Shown here: positions 52,052-60,374 of the stretch, piece after piece
How the letters are laid out: the number at the start of each line of letters is the position of its first letter
Position numbering within the stretch: position 1 is the stretch's first letter
DNA from: Rhizobium sp. BK313
GTDB lineage: Bacteria; Pseudomonadota; Alphaproteobacteria; Rhizobiales; Rhizobiaceae
Assembly (NCBI RefSeq): GCF_014193655.1
Contig: NZ_JACHZQ010000009.1
Span: 124,001-188,000, forward strand
Reading direction: 5' to 3'
Length of the DNA stretch: 64,000 nt
Position numbers and translations under genes: made by a program
The notes under the pieces: model-generated
Seen by the model: the letters and a program-made list of their open reading frames with translations, nothing else
What the model was told of the DNA's origin: nothing
Databases searched by the model: none

Positions 52052-52780
52052 ATGTCAGACCAATTTGCGCTCATGGCAAAAGCAATGCTTACACCTCTCC
52101 CGTCGATCGACCGGACGCAGCAAGTTATCGACGCGCTGTCCGATTTCATCGAGTCCTCCAAGCTCCAGGCGGGCGACCGGCTGCCGACCGAGCGTGAATT
52201 GGGGGCTGCCCTCTCAGTGGGGCGCTCGACAATCCGGGAAGTGATCACGCATTTCCAGGCCTTGGGCGTGATGGAAACCCGCAAGGGCAGCGGCACCTAT
52301 CTGCTGAAGCCGGTTTCCAAGGCGACGATCCATATGCCGTTGTCGCTCGACACGGCGCATCTGCGCGATGCGTTGCTGCAGACCCTTGAGGTTCGGCGCG
52401 GCATCGAATGCGAGGCCGGAATGGTCGCAGCCAAGAAGCGCACCGCTAAGGATATCGCGATCATCGAGGAGAAGCTCGACGAGATGGAACGCGTCCACAT
52501 CGCAAAGGGCACTTCCGGTCCGGAGGACCTTGCGTTTCATCTTGCCGTCTACGACGCTACCCATAATCCATTGTTCAAGCAGCTTCTCGAACAGATGCGC
52601 GGAACCTTCGAGCGCTTCTGGACCCATCCCTTCGACCGACAGGACTTTGCCCGGCGGTCCTTCCCCTATCACCGCACGCTATTCAACGCGATCGTCGCCC
52701 AGGATTCCGAGGCGGCACGCGCCGAAACATTGAAAATTCTCGACGTCGTCGAGGAAGACATCAAGGAAATGTCCAAATGA
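52052..52780 (+). CDS. GntR/FadR-family regulator
   Basis: A 242-residue GntR regulator of the FadR branch. The N-terminal winged helix (GDRLPTERELGAALSVGRST, IREVITHFQALGVMETRKGS) is clear. The C-terminal all-helical FCD domain has the metal-ligand pattern DLAFHLAVYDATHN and FPYHRTLFNAI (His residues). It overlaps the PLP-enzyme gene by four bases (ATGA) and starts the operon of PLP enzyme plus ABC importer, which it likely controls. The ATG 52076 is an alternative start. Confidence 0.9.
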   Translation: MSDQFALMAKAMLTPLPSIDRTQQVIDALSDFIESSKLQAGDRLPTERELGAALSVGRSTIREVITHFQALGVMETRKGSGTYLLKPVSKATIHMPLSLDTAHLRDALLQTLEVRRGIECEAGMVAAKKRTAKDIAIIEEKLDEMERVHIAKGTSGPEDLAFHLAVYDATHNPLFKQLLEQMRGTFERFWTHPFDRQDFARRSFPYHRTLFNAIVAQDSEAARAETLKILDVVEEDIKEMSK

Positions 52781-53943
52781 CTGACGGGCTAGAGCCGTTC
52801 GATCTTGCTTCTCTCATCACGGCCCATGACGACGGCAATTTTGCCGAGGCCGTGGTGCCACCGATTTTCCAGACATCGCTTTTCACCTTTTCCAATTACG
52901 ACGACATGATCGCCTCCTATCGCGGCGAGAAGGTACGGCCGATCTATACGCGCGGCCTCAACCCAACCGTGCGCATGTTCGAGGAAATGCTGGCGAAGCT
53001 CGAAGGTGCAGAGGATGCACTCGGCTTTGCGAGCGGCATGGCAGCGATCTCGTCTGCCGTATTGAGCTTCGTCGAGCCGGGTGATCGGATCGTCGCGGTC
53101 AAGCACGTCTATCCGGATGCCTTCCGCCTCTTCGGCACGATCCTGAAGCGCATGAAGGTCGAGGTAACCTATGTGGATGGCCGCGACGAGGAAGCCGTTG
53201 CCAAGGCGCTTCCGGGCGCCAAGGTGCTTTATCTGGAAAGCCCGACAAGCTGGGTGATGGAAGCCCACGACGTTGGCGCGCTCGCCGCGCTCGCCAAGCG
53301 ACATGGTGTCGTTTCGATGATCGACAACAGTTGGGCCAGCCCCTATTTCCAACGGCCGTTGACGCTCGGCGTCGATCTCGTCATCCACTCCGCCTCCAAA
53401 TATCTTGGCGGCCATAGCGATGTCGTTGCTGGCGTGGTCGCCGGCTCAAAACAGATGATTGCGCGCCTGAAGGCCGAGGCATACCCTTATCTCGGTGGTA
53501 AGCTTTCGCCGTTCGACGCCTGGCTTTTGATCCGCGGCCTTCGCACGCTGCCGATCCGCATGAGGGCGCATGAGGCGGCCGCAATGACGATCGCCAAGCG
53601 GCTGCAGGATCTCGACGTCGTTGAACAGGTCTGCCACCCGGGCCTTGCCAACCGTTTGCCCGCTGGCCTCAACGGCACGTCGGGCCTGTTTTCATTTATC
53701 TTCCGCGAAGGCGTCGATATCAGAGCCTTCGCTGACCACCTCAAGCTCTTCAAACTTGGAGTGAGCTGGGGTGGGCACGAAAGCCTGATCGTACCGGGCG
53801 AGGTCGTGCTGCAGCAGAAGGCACAGCCGAATTCCGCGCATACCTTTGGTATTCACCCGCGGTCCGTACGTCTCCATGTCGGTCTCGAAGGAACCGAGGC
53901 GTTGTGGAGAGATATCGAGGAAGCGATCGCCGCTGCCTCATAA
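52777..53943 (+). CDS. Cys/Met-metabolism PLP-dependent enzyme (cystathionine gamma-synthase family)
   Basis: A 388-residue fold-type I PLP enzyme of the Cys/Met family. The family members catalyse beta- or gamma-elimination or replacement on sulfur amino acids. The N-terminal PPIFQTSLFTF and YTRGLNPTVRMFE, the PLP-binding SGMAAISSA, the Asp of SMIDNSWASPYFQ, and the Schiff-base Lys in HSASKYLGGHSDVVAG (about residue 207) are all present. The Gly-His-Ser-Asp after Lys is standard. Sitting between a GntR regulator and a sugar-type ABC importer is unusual for this family. The substrate may be a sulfur-containing conjugate. An exact lyase or synthase type cannot be told. Confidence 0.9.
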   Translation: MTDGLEPFDLASLITAHDDGNFAEAVVPPIFQTSLFTFSNYDDMIASYRGEKVRPIYTRGLNPTVRMFEEMLAKLEGAEDALGFASGMAAISSAVLSFVEPGDRIVAVKHVYPDAFRLFGTILKRMKVEVTYVDGRDEEAVAKALPGAKVLYLESPTSWVMEAHDVGALAALAKRHGVVSMIDNSWASPYFQRPLTLGVDLVIHSASKYLGGHSDVVAGVVAGSKQMIARLKAEAYPYLGGKLSPFDAWLLIRGLRTLPIRMRAHEAAAMTIAKRLQDLDVVEQVCHPGLANRLPAGLNGTSGLFSFIFREGVDIRAFADHLKLFKLGVSWGGHESLIVPGEVVLQQKAQPNSAHTFGIHPRSVRLHVGLEGTEALWRDIEEAIAAAS

Positions 53944-53985
53944 AACCTTCAACCCGAGAGAAACACCTAAAAGGGGGAACTGAGC

Positions 53986-55245
53986 ATGAAAACACTGATC
54001 ACGGCAGCACTCTTCGCCACGATGATGGCGGGCACGGCTTTCGCCGATACCACGCTGAAACTCGTCGAAGTCATCACCAGCCCGGAACGCACCGAGACGC
54101 TCAAGTCGATCGTCGGCAAGTTCGAGGCGGCCAATCCGGGCACGAAGGTCGACATCATCTCCCTGCCCTGGAACGAAGCCTTCCAGAAGTTCGCGACCAT
54201 GGTCTCGGCCGGCGACACGCCGGACGTGATGGAAATGCCCGATACCTGGCTGTCGCTCTATGGCAATAACGGCATGCTGGAGAGCCTTGAGCCCTATCTC
54301 GCCAAGTGGGAGCATACGAGCGAGCTGACGCCGAGAGCCCTCGAACTCGGCCGCGACGTGAAGAATACGGCCTATATGCTGCCTTATGGCTTCTATCTGC
54401 GCGCCATGTTCTACAACAAGAAGCTTCTGCAGCAGGCCGGCGTGAGCGAGCCGCCGAAGACGATGGACGATTTCGTCAAGGCATCCGAGGCGGTCTCCAA
54501 GCTGCCCGGCAAATACGGCTACTGCATGCGCGGCGGCCCCGGCGGCCTGAACGGCTGGATGATCTTCGCGGCCTCCATGGCCGGCGACAACAAATATTTC
54601 AAGGACGACGGCACTTCGACGATGAACAGCCCTGGCTGGGCCAAGGGCATCGAATGGATGGTCGATCTCTACAAGAAGGGATATGCCCCGAAGGACAGCG
54701 TCAATTGGGGCTTCAATGAAGTCGTCGCCGGCTTCTATTCCGGCACATGCGCTTTCCTCGACCAGGATCCGGATGCCTTGATCGCCATCGCCGAACGCAT
54801 GAACAAGGACGATTTCGGCGTCATTCCGTTGCCGAAGGGTCCGGACGGCAAGTCCTTCCCGACGATCGGTTATGCCGGCTGGTCGATGTTCTCAACGAGC
54901 CAGAACAAGGATCTGTCCTGGAAGCTGATCGCTACCCTTGAAGGCAAGGAAGGCAATCTCGAATGGAACAAGAAGATCGGCGCCTTGCCGGCCTATACTT
55001 CGGCTGAGAAGGATCCCTTCTATGCCGGCGACCAGTTCAAGGGCTGGTTCGAGGAGCTGGCCGACAAGAACACGGTTCCGACCGTTATGCCGACCTATCT
55101 CGAGGAGTTTGCCTTCTTCAAGGATTCGCTCGCCATCAAGACGTCGCAACAGGCGCTGCTTGGCGATATCTCGGCGAAGGATCTCGCCGATCAATGGGCC
55201 GATTACCTGACCAAGGCGCAGCAGAAATTCCTCGCCAAGAAATAA
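53986..55245 (+). CDS. Sugar-type (CUT1) ABC transporter, periplasmic binding protein
   Basis: A 419-residue extracellular solute-binding protein, family 1. Signal peptide MKTLITAALFATMMAGTAFA, cut after AFA. The mature part begins DTTLKLVEVITSPERTETLK and has the family motif FEAANPGTKVDIISLPWNEA. AGGGGGAACTGAGC precedes ATG 53986. The family binds sugars, glycosides and some phospho-compounds. A hairpin after the stop probably raises its expression relative to the permeases. Confidence 0.94.
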   Translation: MKTLITAALFATMMAGTAFADTTLKLVEVITSPERTETLKSIVGKFEAANPGTKVDIISLPWNEAFQKFATMVSAGDTPDVMEMPDTWLSLYGNNGMLESLEPYLAKWEHTSELTPRALELGRDVKNTAYMLPYGFYLRAMFYNKKLLQQAGVSEPPKTMDDFVKASEAVSKLPGKYGYCMRGGPGGLNGWMIFAASMAGDNKYFKDDGTSTMNSPGWAKGIEWMVDLYKKGYAPKDSVNWGFNEVVAGFYSGTCAFLDQDPDALIAIAERMNKDDFGVIPLPKGPDGKSFPTIGYAGWSMFSTSQNKDLSWKLIATLEGKEGNLEWNKKIGALPAYTSAEKDPFYAGDQFKGWFEELADKNTVPTVMPTYLEEFAFFKDSLAIKTSQQALLGDISAKDLADQWADYLTKAQQKFLAKK

Positions 55246-55255
55246 GTTCGTCCCC

Positions 55256-55285
55256 CGGCGGCGGAGCAATCCGCCGCCGCTTTTT
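55256..55285 (+). terminator. Intercistronic hairpin after the binding-protein gene
   Basis: Ten-pair stem CGGCGGCGGA/TCCGCCGCCG with GCAA tetraloop, then C and five T residues. It looks like an intrinsic terminator that is probably partial, since the permeases follow at once. Confidence 0.8.
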
Positions 55286-55290
55286 CGCAC

Positions 55291-56271
55291 ATGAAACAGA
55301 CGGCGTCCGAACGCCGCGAACGGGAACATTGGCCGATGACCATGACCGCCGACATGCTCGACAGGCGTCACGACCGTAGGCCGTGGCTGAAGCGCCTTGC
55401 CGACGCCTCGGAGCCTTATCTCTACAGCGCCCCTGCGCTCATCCTTATTATCGCCGTCATGCTGGTGCCGCTGGTGATCGGTATTTCCTATGCGTTTCGA
55501 GATATCCAGCTGCTCAACCCGTTTTCCGGCGGCTTTATTGGCCTCGAACATTTTCGCGATCTTTCAAAGGACGCCGCCTTCTACGGCGCGCTGAAGAACA
55601 CGCTCTGGTGGACCGGTGCCTCGGTCGTTTTGCAATTCATCTTTGGGCTGATCCTTGCTCTGCTGCTGGACAAGCCGTTTTGGGGCAGAGGGATCGTGCA
55701 GGCGTTGGTGTTTCTGCCTTGGGCTGTTCCGTCCTTCCTTGCTGGCCTCAACTGGGCATGGCTCTTCAATCCTGTGATCGGTCCCATCCCGCACTGGCTC
55801 TTCGCTCTCGGCCTGATGAAGGAGCCCGACAACATCCTGTCCGACCCGCAATATGCGATGTGGGGACCGATCGTCGCCAATGTCTGGTGGGGCATTCCCT
55901 TCTTTGCGATCACGCTGCTGGCAGCACTTCAGGCAATCCCGCGCGACCTCTATGAGGCGGCTTCGATCGACGGGGCCGGCTGGTTCCAGCGCTTCCGTTC
56001 GATCACGCTTCCCTTTCTCGCTCCGACAATCGCCATCACCGTATTGCTGCGGACGGTCTGGATCTCGAACTTCGCCGATTTGATCGTCGTCATGACGGGT
56101 GGCGGGCCGGCCGACCGTACTCAAATCGTCGCAAGCTACATCTTCACACAGGCATTCAAGCGGCTGGATTTCGGCTATGCCTCGGCCATCGCACTCGTCC
56201 TGCTCGTGTTGCTGCTTGCCTATTCCATGCTGATCATCCTGCTGCGGCAGACCTTGCTGAACAAGGATTGA
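55291..56271 (+). CDS. Sugar-type ABC transporter, permease 1 (MalF-like)
   Basis: A 326-residue MalF/UgpA-type permease with six spans. The EAA loop is AASIDGAGWFQRFRSITLPF (about residues 225-244). An N-terminal hydrophilic stretch (about 45 residues) precedes the first span; the ATG at 55336 may be the real start. It lies directly after the hairpin and four bases before permease 2. Confidence 0.92.
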   Translation: MKQTASERREREHWPMTMTADMLDRRHDRRPWLKRLADASEPYLYSAPALILIIAVMLVPLVIGISYAFRDIQLLNPFSGGFIGLEHFRDLSKDAAFYGALKNTLWWTGASVVLQFIFGLILALLLDKPFWGRGIVQALVFLPWAVPSFLAGLNWAWLFNPVIGPIPHWLFALGLMKEPDNILSDPQYAMWGPIVANVWWGIPFFAITLLAALQAIPRDLYEAASIDGAGWFQRFRSITLPFLAPTIAITVLLRTVWISNFADLIVVMTGGGPADRTQIVASYIFTQAFKRLDFGYASAIALVLLVLLLAYSMLIILLRQTLLNKD

Positions 56272-56274
56272 GCC

Positions 56275-57105
56275 ATGAGACGATCCATCATCCCAACCGT
56301 CGCGCATCGCCTGGCAATCCTTTGCTACGTGGTTTTTGCACTCTTCCCGCTCTTCTGGCTGCTGAAGGTTTCGGTCACGCCGAACGACCTGCTCTATACG
56401 GAAGGCGTGCGCATGTGGCCGTCGCGCACCACATGGGAGCATTACGCTTTCGTGCTGCAACACAGCGACTTTCCGACATTCTTTGAAAACAGCCTGATCG
56501 TCTCGGCATCGACGGCGATCGCAGTGACCGTTTGCGCATCTCTTTCCGGCTACGCGCTTTCGCGCTTCACCTTCCGTGCCAAATACTGGATCGTGGCTCT
56601 GATGCTGCTGACGCAGATGTTTCCGCTGGTCATGCTGGTTGCGCCGATCTTCAAGATCCTGTCGCCGCTGCATCTGACAAACAGCCTGACCGGGCTCGTC
56701 ATCGTCTACACGGCTTTCAACGTGCCCTTTGCCACCTTCCTGATGCAATCCTTCTTCGATGGCATCCCGAAGGACCTGGAAGAAGCGGCGATGATCGACG
56801 GCGCGACGCAGTTCACGGCGTTCCGGCAGATCATCCTGCCGCTGACGCTGCCCGGCATCGCCGCGACGCTCGGTTTCGTCTTCACGGCCGCCTGGAGCGA
56901 GCTGCTGTTCGCCCTGATGCTCATCAACGGCAATCAGGCGGCGACCTTCCCGGTCGGCCTTCTCACCTTCGTTTCGAAATTCTCCGTGGATTTCGGGCAG
57001 ATGATGGCCGCTGGCGTCATGGCGCTCATTCCGGCCGGTCTCTTCTTCCTGCTCATCCAGCGTTATCTCGTGCAGGGCCTGACGGCCGGCGCGGTCAAGG
57101 GTTAG
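56275..57105 (+). CDS. Sugar-type ABC transporter, permease 2 (MalG-like)
   Basis: A 276-residue MalG/UgpE-type permease with six spans and the EAA loop EEAAMIDGATQFTAFRQIIL (about residues 168-187). It starts four bases after permease 1 and ends four bases before the ATPase ATG. It forms the channel with permease 1. Confidence 0.94.
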   Translation: MRRSIIPTVAHRLAILCYVVFALFPLFWLLKVSVTPNDLLYTEGVRMWPSRTTWEHYAFVLQHSDFPTFFENSLIVSASTAIAVTVCASLSGYALSRFTFRAKYWIVALMLLTQMFPLVMLVAPIFKILSPLHLTNSLTGLVIVYTAFNVPFATFLMQSFFDGIPKDLEEAAMIDGATQFTAFRQIILPLTLPGIAATLGFVFTAAWSELLFALMLINGNQAATFPVGLLTFVSKFSVDFGQMMAAGVMALIPAGLFFLLIQRYLVQGLTAGAVKG

Positions 57106-57109
57106 TCAA

Positions 57110-58168
57110 ATGGCATCGATCGATATCCAGAACGTCAAGAAAGCCTATGGCCACGTGCAGGTGCTGCACGACATCGACCTCAGGATTAAGGATGGCGAAT
57201 TCGTCGTCCTCGTCGGCCCCTCCGGCTGCGGCAAGTCAACGCTGCTCCGCATGATTGCCGGTCTCGAAGACATCAGTGGCGGCGAGATCCGCATTGCGGA
57301 CAACCGTGTCAACGAGCTGCATCCGAAGGACCGCGACATCGCCATGGTATTCCAGTCCTATGCGCTCTATCCGCATATGAACGTCGCAGGCAATATGAGC
57401 TACAGCCTCAAGCTTCGGAAGATGGCGAAGGACAAGATTGTAAGTGCCGTCGCGGCCGCAGCGTCGAAGCTCGGGCTCGACCCGCTCCTCGAGCGTCGCC
57501 CAAAGGCGCTTTCTGGCGGCCAGCGTCAGCGGGTCGCCATGGGCCGCGCCATCGTGCGCCAGCCGAAGGCCTTCCTCTTCGACGAGCCGCTATCGAACCT
57601 CGATGCGCGCCTGCGCGAACAGATGCGGGCCGAAATCAAAAAACTGCATGGTGACTTGAAGGCGACCTCGATCTACGTGACCCACGACCAGATCGAGGCG
57701 ATGACGCTGGCGGATCGGATTGTTGCCATGCATGGCGGGGTGGTCCAGCAGGTCGGCAGCCCGCTTGAACTTTACGATCGCCCTGCCAATCTCTTCGTTG
57801 CCGGCTTCATCGGCTCGCCGGGAATGAATTTCCTGGACGCAACTTGCGAGGCCGGCGGTATGACGCTGAAGGACGGAACGATCGTCCCGCTCTCTGCATC
57901 GCCGAACCTGCCGGCCGGCGCCAAAGTGACACTCGGAATCCGGCCCGAGCACGTGGTTCTATCAACGGACGGCTCCGGCATCAGCGCTGACGCAGAGCTA
58001 ATCGAGCCGACCGGTTTCGGCATCATTCTCCACCTTTCGCTCCACGGCTTGCCGTTCAAGGTCTTTACGCTCAATCGCGACGTGCTGAAGGCAGGACCCA
58101 AAGTAAACGTGATATTCCCGCCACAACATATGCATGTCTTCGACAGCGAGGGAAATCGAGCGGGATAG
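57110..58168 (+). CDS. Sugar-type ABC transporter, ATPase (MalK/UgpC-like)
   Basis: A 352-residue ATPase with Walker A GPSGCGKSTLLRMIAG, signature LSGGQRQRVAMGRAI, Walker B AFLFDEPLSNLD, switch His THDQIEAM, and a C-terminal TOBE/OB domain (about residues 235-352). The length and the IYVTHDQIEAMTLADRIVAM segment are standard. Last gene of the GntR-PLP-ABC operon. Confidence 0.94.
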   Translation: MASIDIQNVKKAYGHVQVLHDIDLRIKDGEFVVLVGPSGCGKSTLLRMIAGLEDISGGEIRIADNRVNELHPKDRDIAMVFQSYALYPHMNVAGNMSYSLKLRKMAKDKIVSAVAAAASKLGLDPLLERRPKALSGGQRQRVAMGRAIVRQPKAFLFDEPLSNLDARLREQMRAEIKKLHGDLKATSIYVTHDQIEAMTLADRIVAMHGGVVQQVGSPLELYDRPANLFVAGFIGSPGMNFLDATCEAGGMTLKDGTIVPLSASPNLPAGAKVTLGIRPEHVVLSTDGSGISADAELIEPTGFGIILHLSLHGLPFKVFTLNRDVLKAGPKVNVIFPPQHMHVFDSEGNRAG

Positions 58169-58245
58169 CAACGTCTCGGATGGCTGCAAAATGCCGCATT
58201 GAGCTTGTCCGCCCAACGTCGTAGGAGCTCCTTCTGCCAGGGGGA

Positions 58246-58662
58246 ATGGGGAAGACGGTGGGGAAGAAGCACTTCGGGACAACGCAGTGGATGGTGCGCA
58301 TCATATGCGCCCTCGCGCTGCTGTTTGTCGGCTTCGCCCATCAACCGCCGATTTCCAATGCCGATGAGCTCGGCCCTGCGGAGCTGGCGCAATACCAGCT
58401 CCCTGACGGGACCCTGCCGGTTCTGTGCGTCACCTACAAGGGGCCTGACGGCAAGGAACATAGCAAGTCGCATGCACCCGGATGCGAGGCATGCCGGATC
58501 GCTTCGGCGGCCCTGCTTCCCATGCCGCTGACGGAAATCTGCGAGCATCTCGCCTTTATCGGCCAGAATGTCCTCGCCCCCAAAACCGAAGCCTTCCATC
58601 GCCAGCTCTATCCGCCGAACACCGGCCCTCGCGCTCCTCCCATCCTCCAGATCACTGCCTGA
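58246..58662 (+). CDS. Small exported protein upstream of PepSY protein (DUF2946-like)
   Basis: A 138-residue protein with an N-terminal hydrophobic segment (about residues 17-31, signal or anchor) and a C-terminal periplasmic part with Cys/His residues (HAPGCEACRIASAALLP, a HxxxCxxC pattern). This fits the DUF2946-like small proteins near TonB receptors or PepSY membrane proteins, with a possible metal-handling role. The start is uncertain: ATG 58246, GTG 58258 or ATG 58291. The next gene is the PepSY protein 235 bases downstream. Confidence 0.6.
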   Translation: MGKTVGKKHFGTTQWMVRIICALALLFVGFAHQPPISNADELGPAELAQYQLPDGTLPVLCVTYKGPDGKEHSKSHAPGCEACRIASAALLPMPLTEICEHLAFIGQNVLAPKTEAFHRQLYPPNTGPRAPPILQITA

Positions 58663-58897
58663 GCCTGCGTCGGGGCGAAAGCCGTGATGCTTGTCGTCAA
58701 CGGCGGCCGGACCATGCACGAGAGCTGATCGTGCCGGCTGCGGGCGGACTGCCTTTATGCTGGACATCGCGACGCGAAACGGGCTGCCTCGGCATCTCTG
58801 TCGCGTGTGCACATCCGCATGAGGCTGCGACCGGAATAGTTGCCCCTCCCGCAGACATGATTTCCCGCGCCGCCAGCCGATCTCCAGAGGATTCTCC

Positions 58898-60271
58898 ATG
58901 TCTGCTTTCACTGCCGCCGAGCCTGCGGCCGCCACCTCCCACAACATGTCGCTCTACCGGGCGATCTGGCGCTGGCATTTCTTCGCCGGCCTGCTCGTCA
59001 TCCCCTTCATGCTCAACCTGGCGATCACCGGTTCGCTCTATCTGTTCAAGGATCAGATCGCCGATACCTTCTACGCCCAACGCAATATCGTCGCCGACAC
59101 CGGATCGATGCTGACGCCGCAGCAGATCGTCGACGCCGCGGCTGCCGCCATCCCCGGCTCCAAGCCGACATCCTATCGCGAGGCGCCATCCGGGAATCGT
59201 TCCGCGGTAGTCACCGTGTCGACGGACGGCCAGTCGACGATCGTCTATGTCAATCCGCACAACGGCGCGGTGCTCGGTTCGGTCGGCTCGAAGCAGGAAT
59301 TCAGCTGGGTCGTCAAACGCATCCACAGCCTGGAATATTTCGGGGAATGGACCAATCGCATTGTCGAAATTATCGGCGGCTTCGCGCTCATGCTCGTCGT
59401 CACAGGCATCTATCTCTGGTGGCCGCGGCAGCAGACAGGCGGCGTCATCAGTGTCCGCGGCACACCGTCTCGCCGTGTCTTCTGGCGAGATCTCCATGCC
59501 GTTACCGGGGCGATTGCCGGCATCGCCATCTTCTTCCTCGCCTTCAGCGGCATGCCCTGGTCCGGCTACTGGGGCGCCAACGTCAATGCCTGGCTGACAG
59601 CTCATGATCTCGGCACGCCGGCCACGCTTTGGGACAATGTGCCGAAGTCGACGAAGGTGACGCAGAATATCGTCAGTCGGGCAGGCTGGGTTGTCGAGAA
59701 CGCTCCCGTTCCGCTGTCGGACATCGCCGCTGCACGGTCGGCAAAACCGATTGGCGTGAACAAGGCCGTCGACGTTATGCACGGACTCGGCATGGTGCCG
59801 GGCTCCGACCTGGCAATCCCTTCCGATGAGACAGGTGTCTACACTGCCAGCCATTATTTCGGCGATCTCGGCGACGAACGCACCATCCATATCGACCAGT
59901 ATTCCGGAAAGCCGCTCGTCGATCTCTCCTTCGACCAGTACCCCGCGCTCGGCCAAGCAATTGAATGGGGCATCAACGTCCATCAGGGCCAGGAGTGGGG
60001 CTTGTTCAACCAGCTCCTGATGCTGGCGACCTGCCTGGCGGTCGTCCTTTCCTGCGTGACGGCGGTCATCATGTGGTGGAAGCGCCGGCCGGCCGGGCGT
60101 CTTGGCGTGCCACCCATGCCGCAGCAGAAGTCCGTCTATATCGGCCTATGGCTGATCGTGATCGTCTTCGGCGCGGCCTTCCCGCTGACCGGCCTGGCCG
60201 TCGTCGCCATGCTGCTCTTCGACCAGATTGTGGTGCGCTTCGTACCGCCGCTCAGGCACTTCTTCTCGTGA
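58898..60271 (+). CDS. PepSY-domain membrane protein (iron-uptake or reductase type)
   Basis: A 457-residue PepSY-associated TM protein. The first span is at about residues 27-50 (HFFAGLLVIPFMLNLAITGS), others near 157-175, 204-223, 375-395 and 418-440. The external PepSY-like regions follow the first span. It has the conserved HFFAGL, RRVFWRDLHAVTGA and WGLFNQL segments with His residues that may bind heme. Such proteins are linked to siderophore-iron reduction. AGAGGATTCTCC precedes ATG 58898. Confidence 0.88.
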   Translation: MSAFTAAEPAAATSHNMSLYRAIWRWHFFAGLLVIPFMLNLAITGSLYLFKDQIADTFYAQRNIVADTGSMLTPQQIVDAAAAAIPGSKPTSYREAPSGNRSAVVTVSTDGQSTIVYVNPHNGAVLGSVGSKQEFSWVVKRIHSLEYFGEWTNRIVEIIGGFALMLVVTGIYLWWPRQQTGGVISVRGTPSRRVFWRDLHAVTGAIAGIAIFFLAFSGMPWSGYWGANVNAWLTAHDLGTPATLWDNVPKSTKVTQNIVSRAGWVVENAPVPLSDIAAARSAKPIGVNKAVDVMHGLGMVPGSDLAIPSDETGVYTASHYFGDLGDERTIHIDQYSGKPLVDLSFDQYPALGQAIEWGINVHQGQEWGLFNQLLMLATCLAVVLSCVTAVIMWWKRRPAGRLGVPPMPQQKSVYIGLWLIVIVFGAAFPLTGLAVVAMLLFDQIVVRFVPPLRHFFS

Positions 60272-60276
60272 TGATA

Positions 60277-60303
60277 GTGAGCGGAGCAGATAACTCCGCT
60301 CAC
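60277..60303 (+). terminator. Terminator after the PepSY gene
   Basis: Ten-pair stem GTGAGCGGAG/CTCCGCTCAC with a seven-base loop, five bases after the stop. Confidence 0.7.
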
Positions 60304-60374
60304 CACCGAAGTTTTCCTTCGAGAAAGGTATTGATCATGCTGAAACGCATTTCCGCAAACGGCTTCCGGATCGT

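Noticed and set aside
55564..56748. 394-residue minus-strand frame
   Set aside because: Antisense to the two sugar-type permease genes; extremely charged composition.
58697..59983. 428-residue minus-strand frame
   Set aside because: Antisense shadow of the PepSY gene in GC-rich codons; composition is Arg/Asp/Gly-rich and not protein-like.
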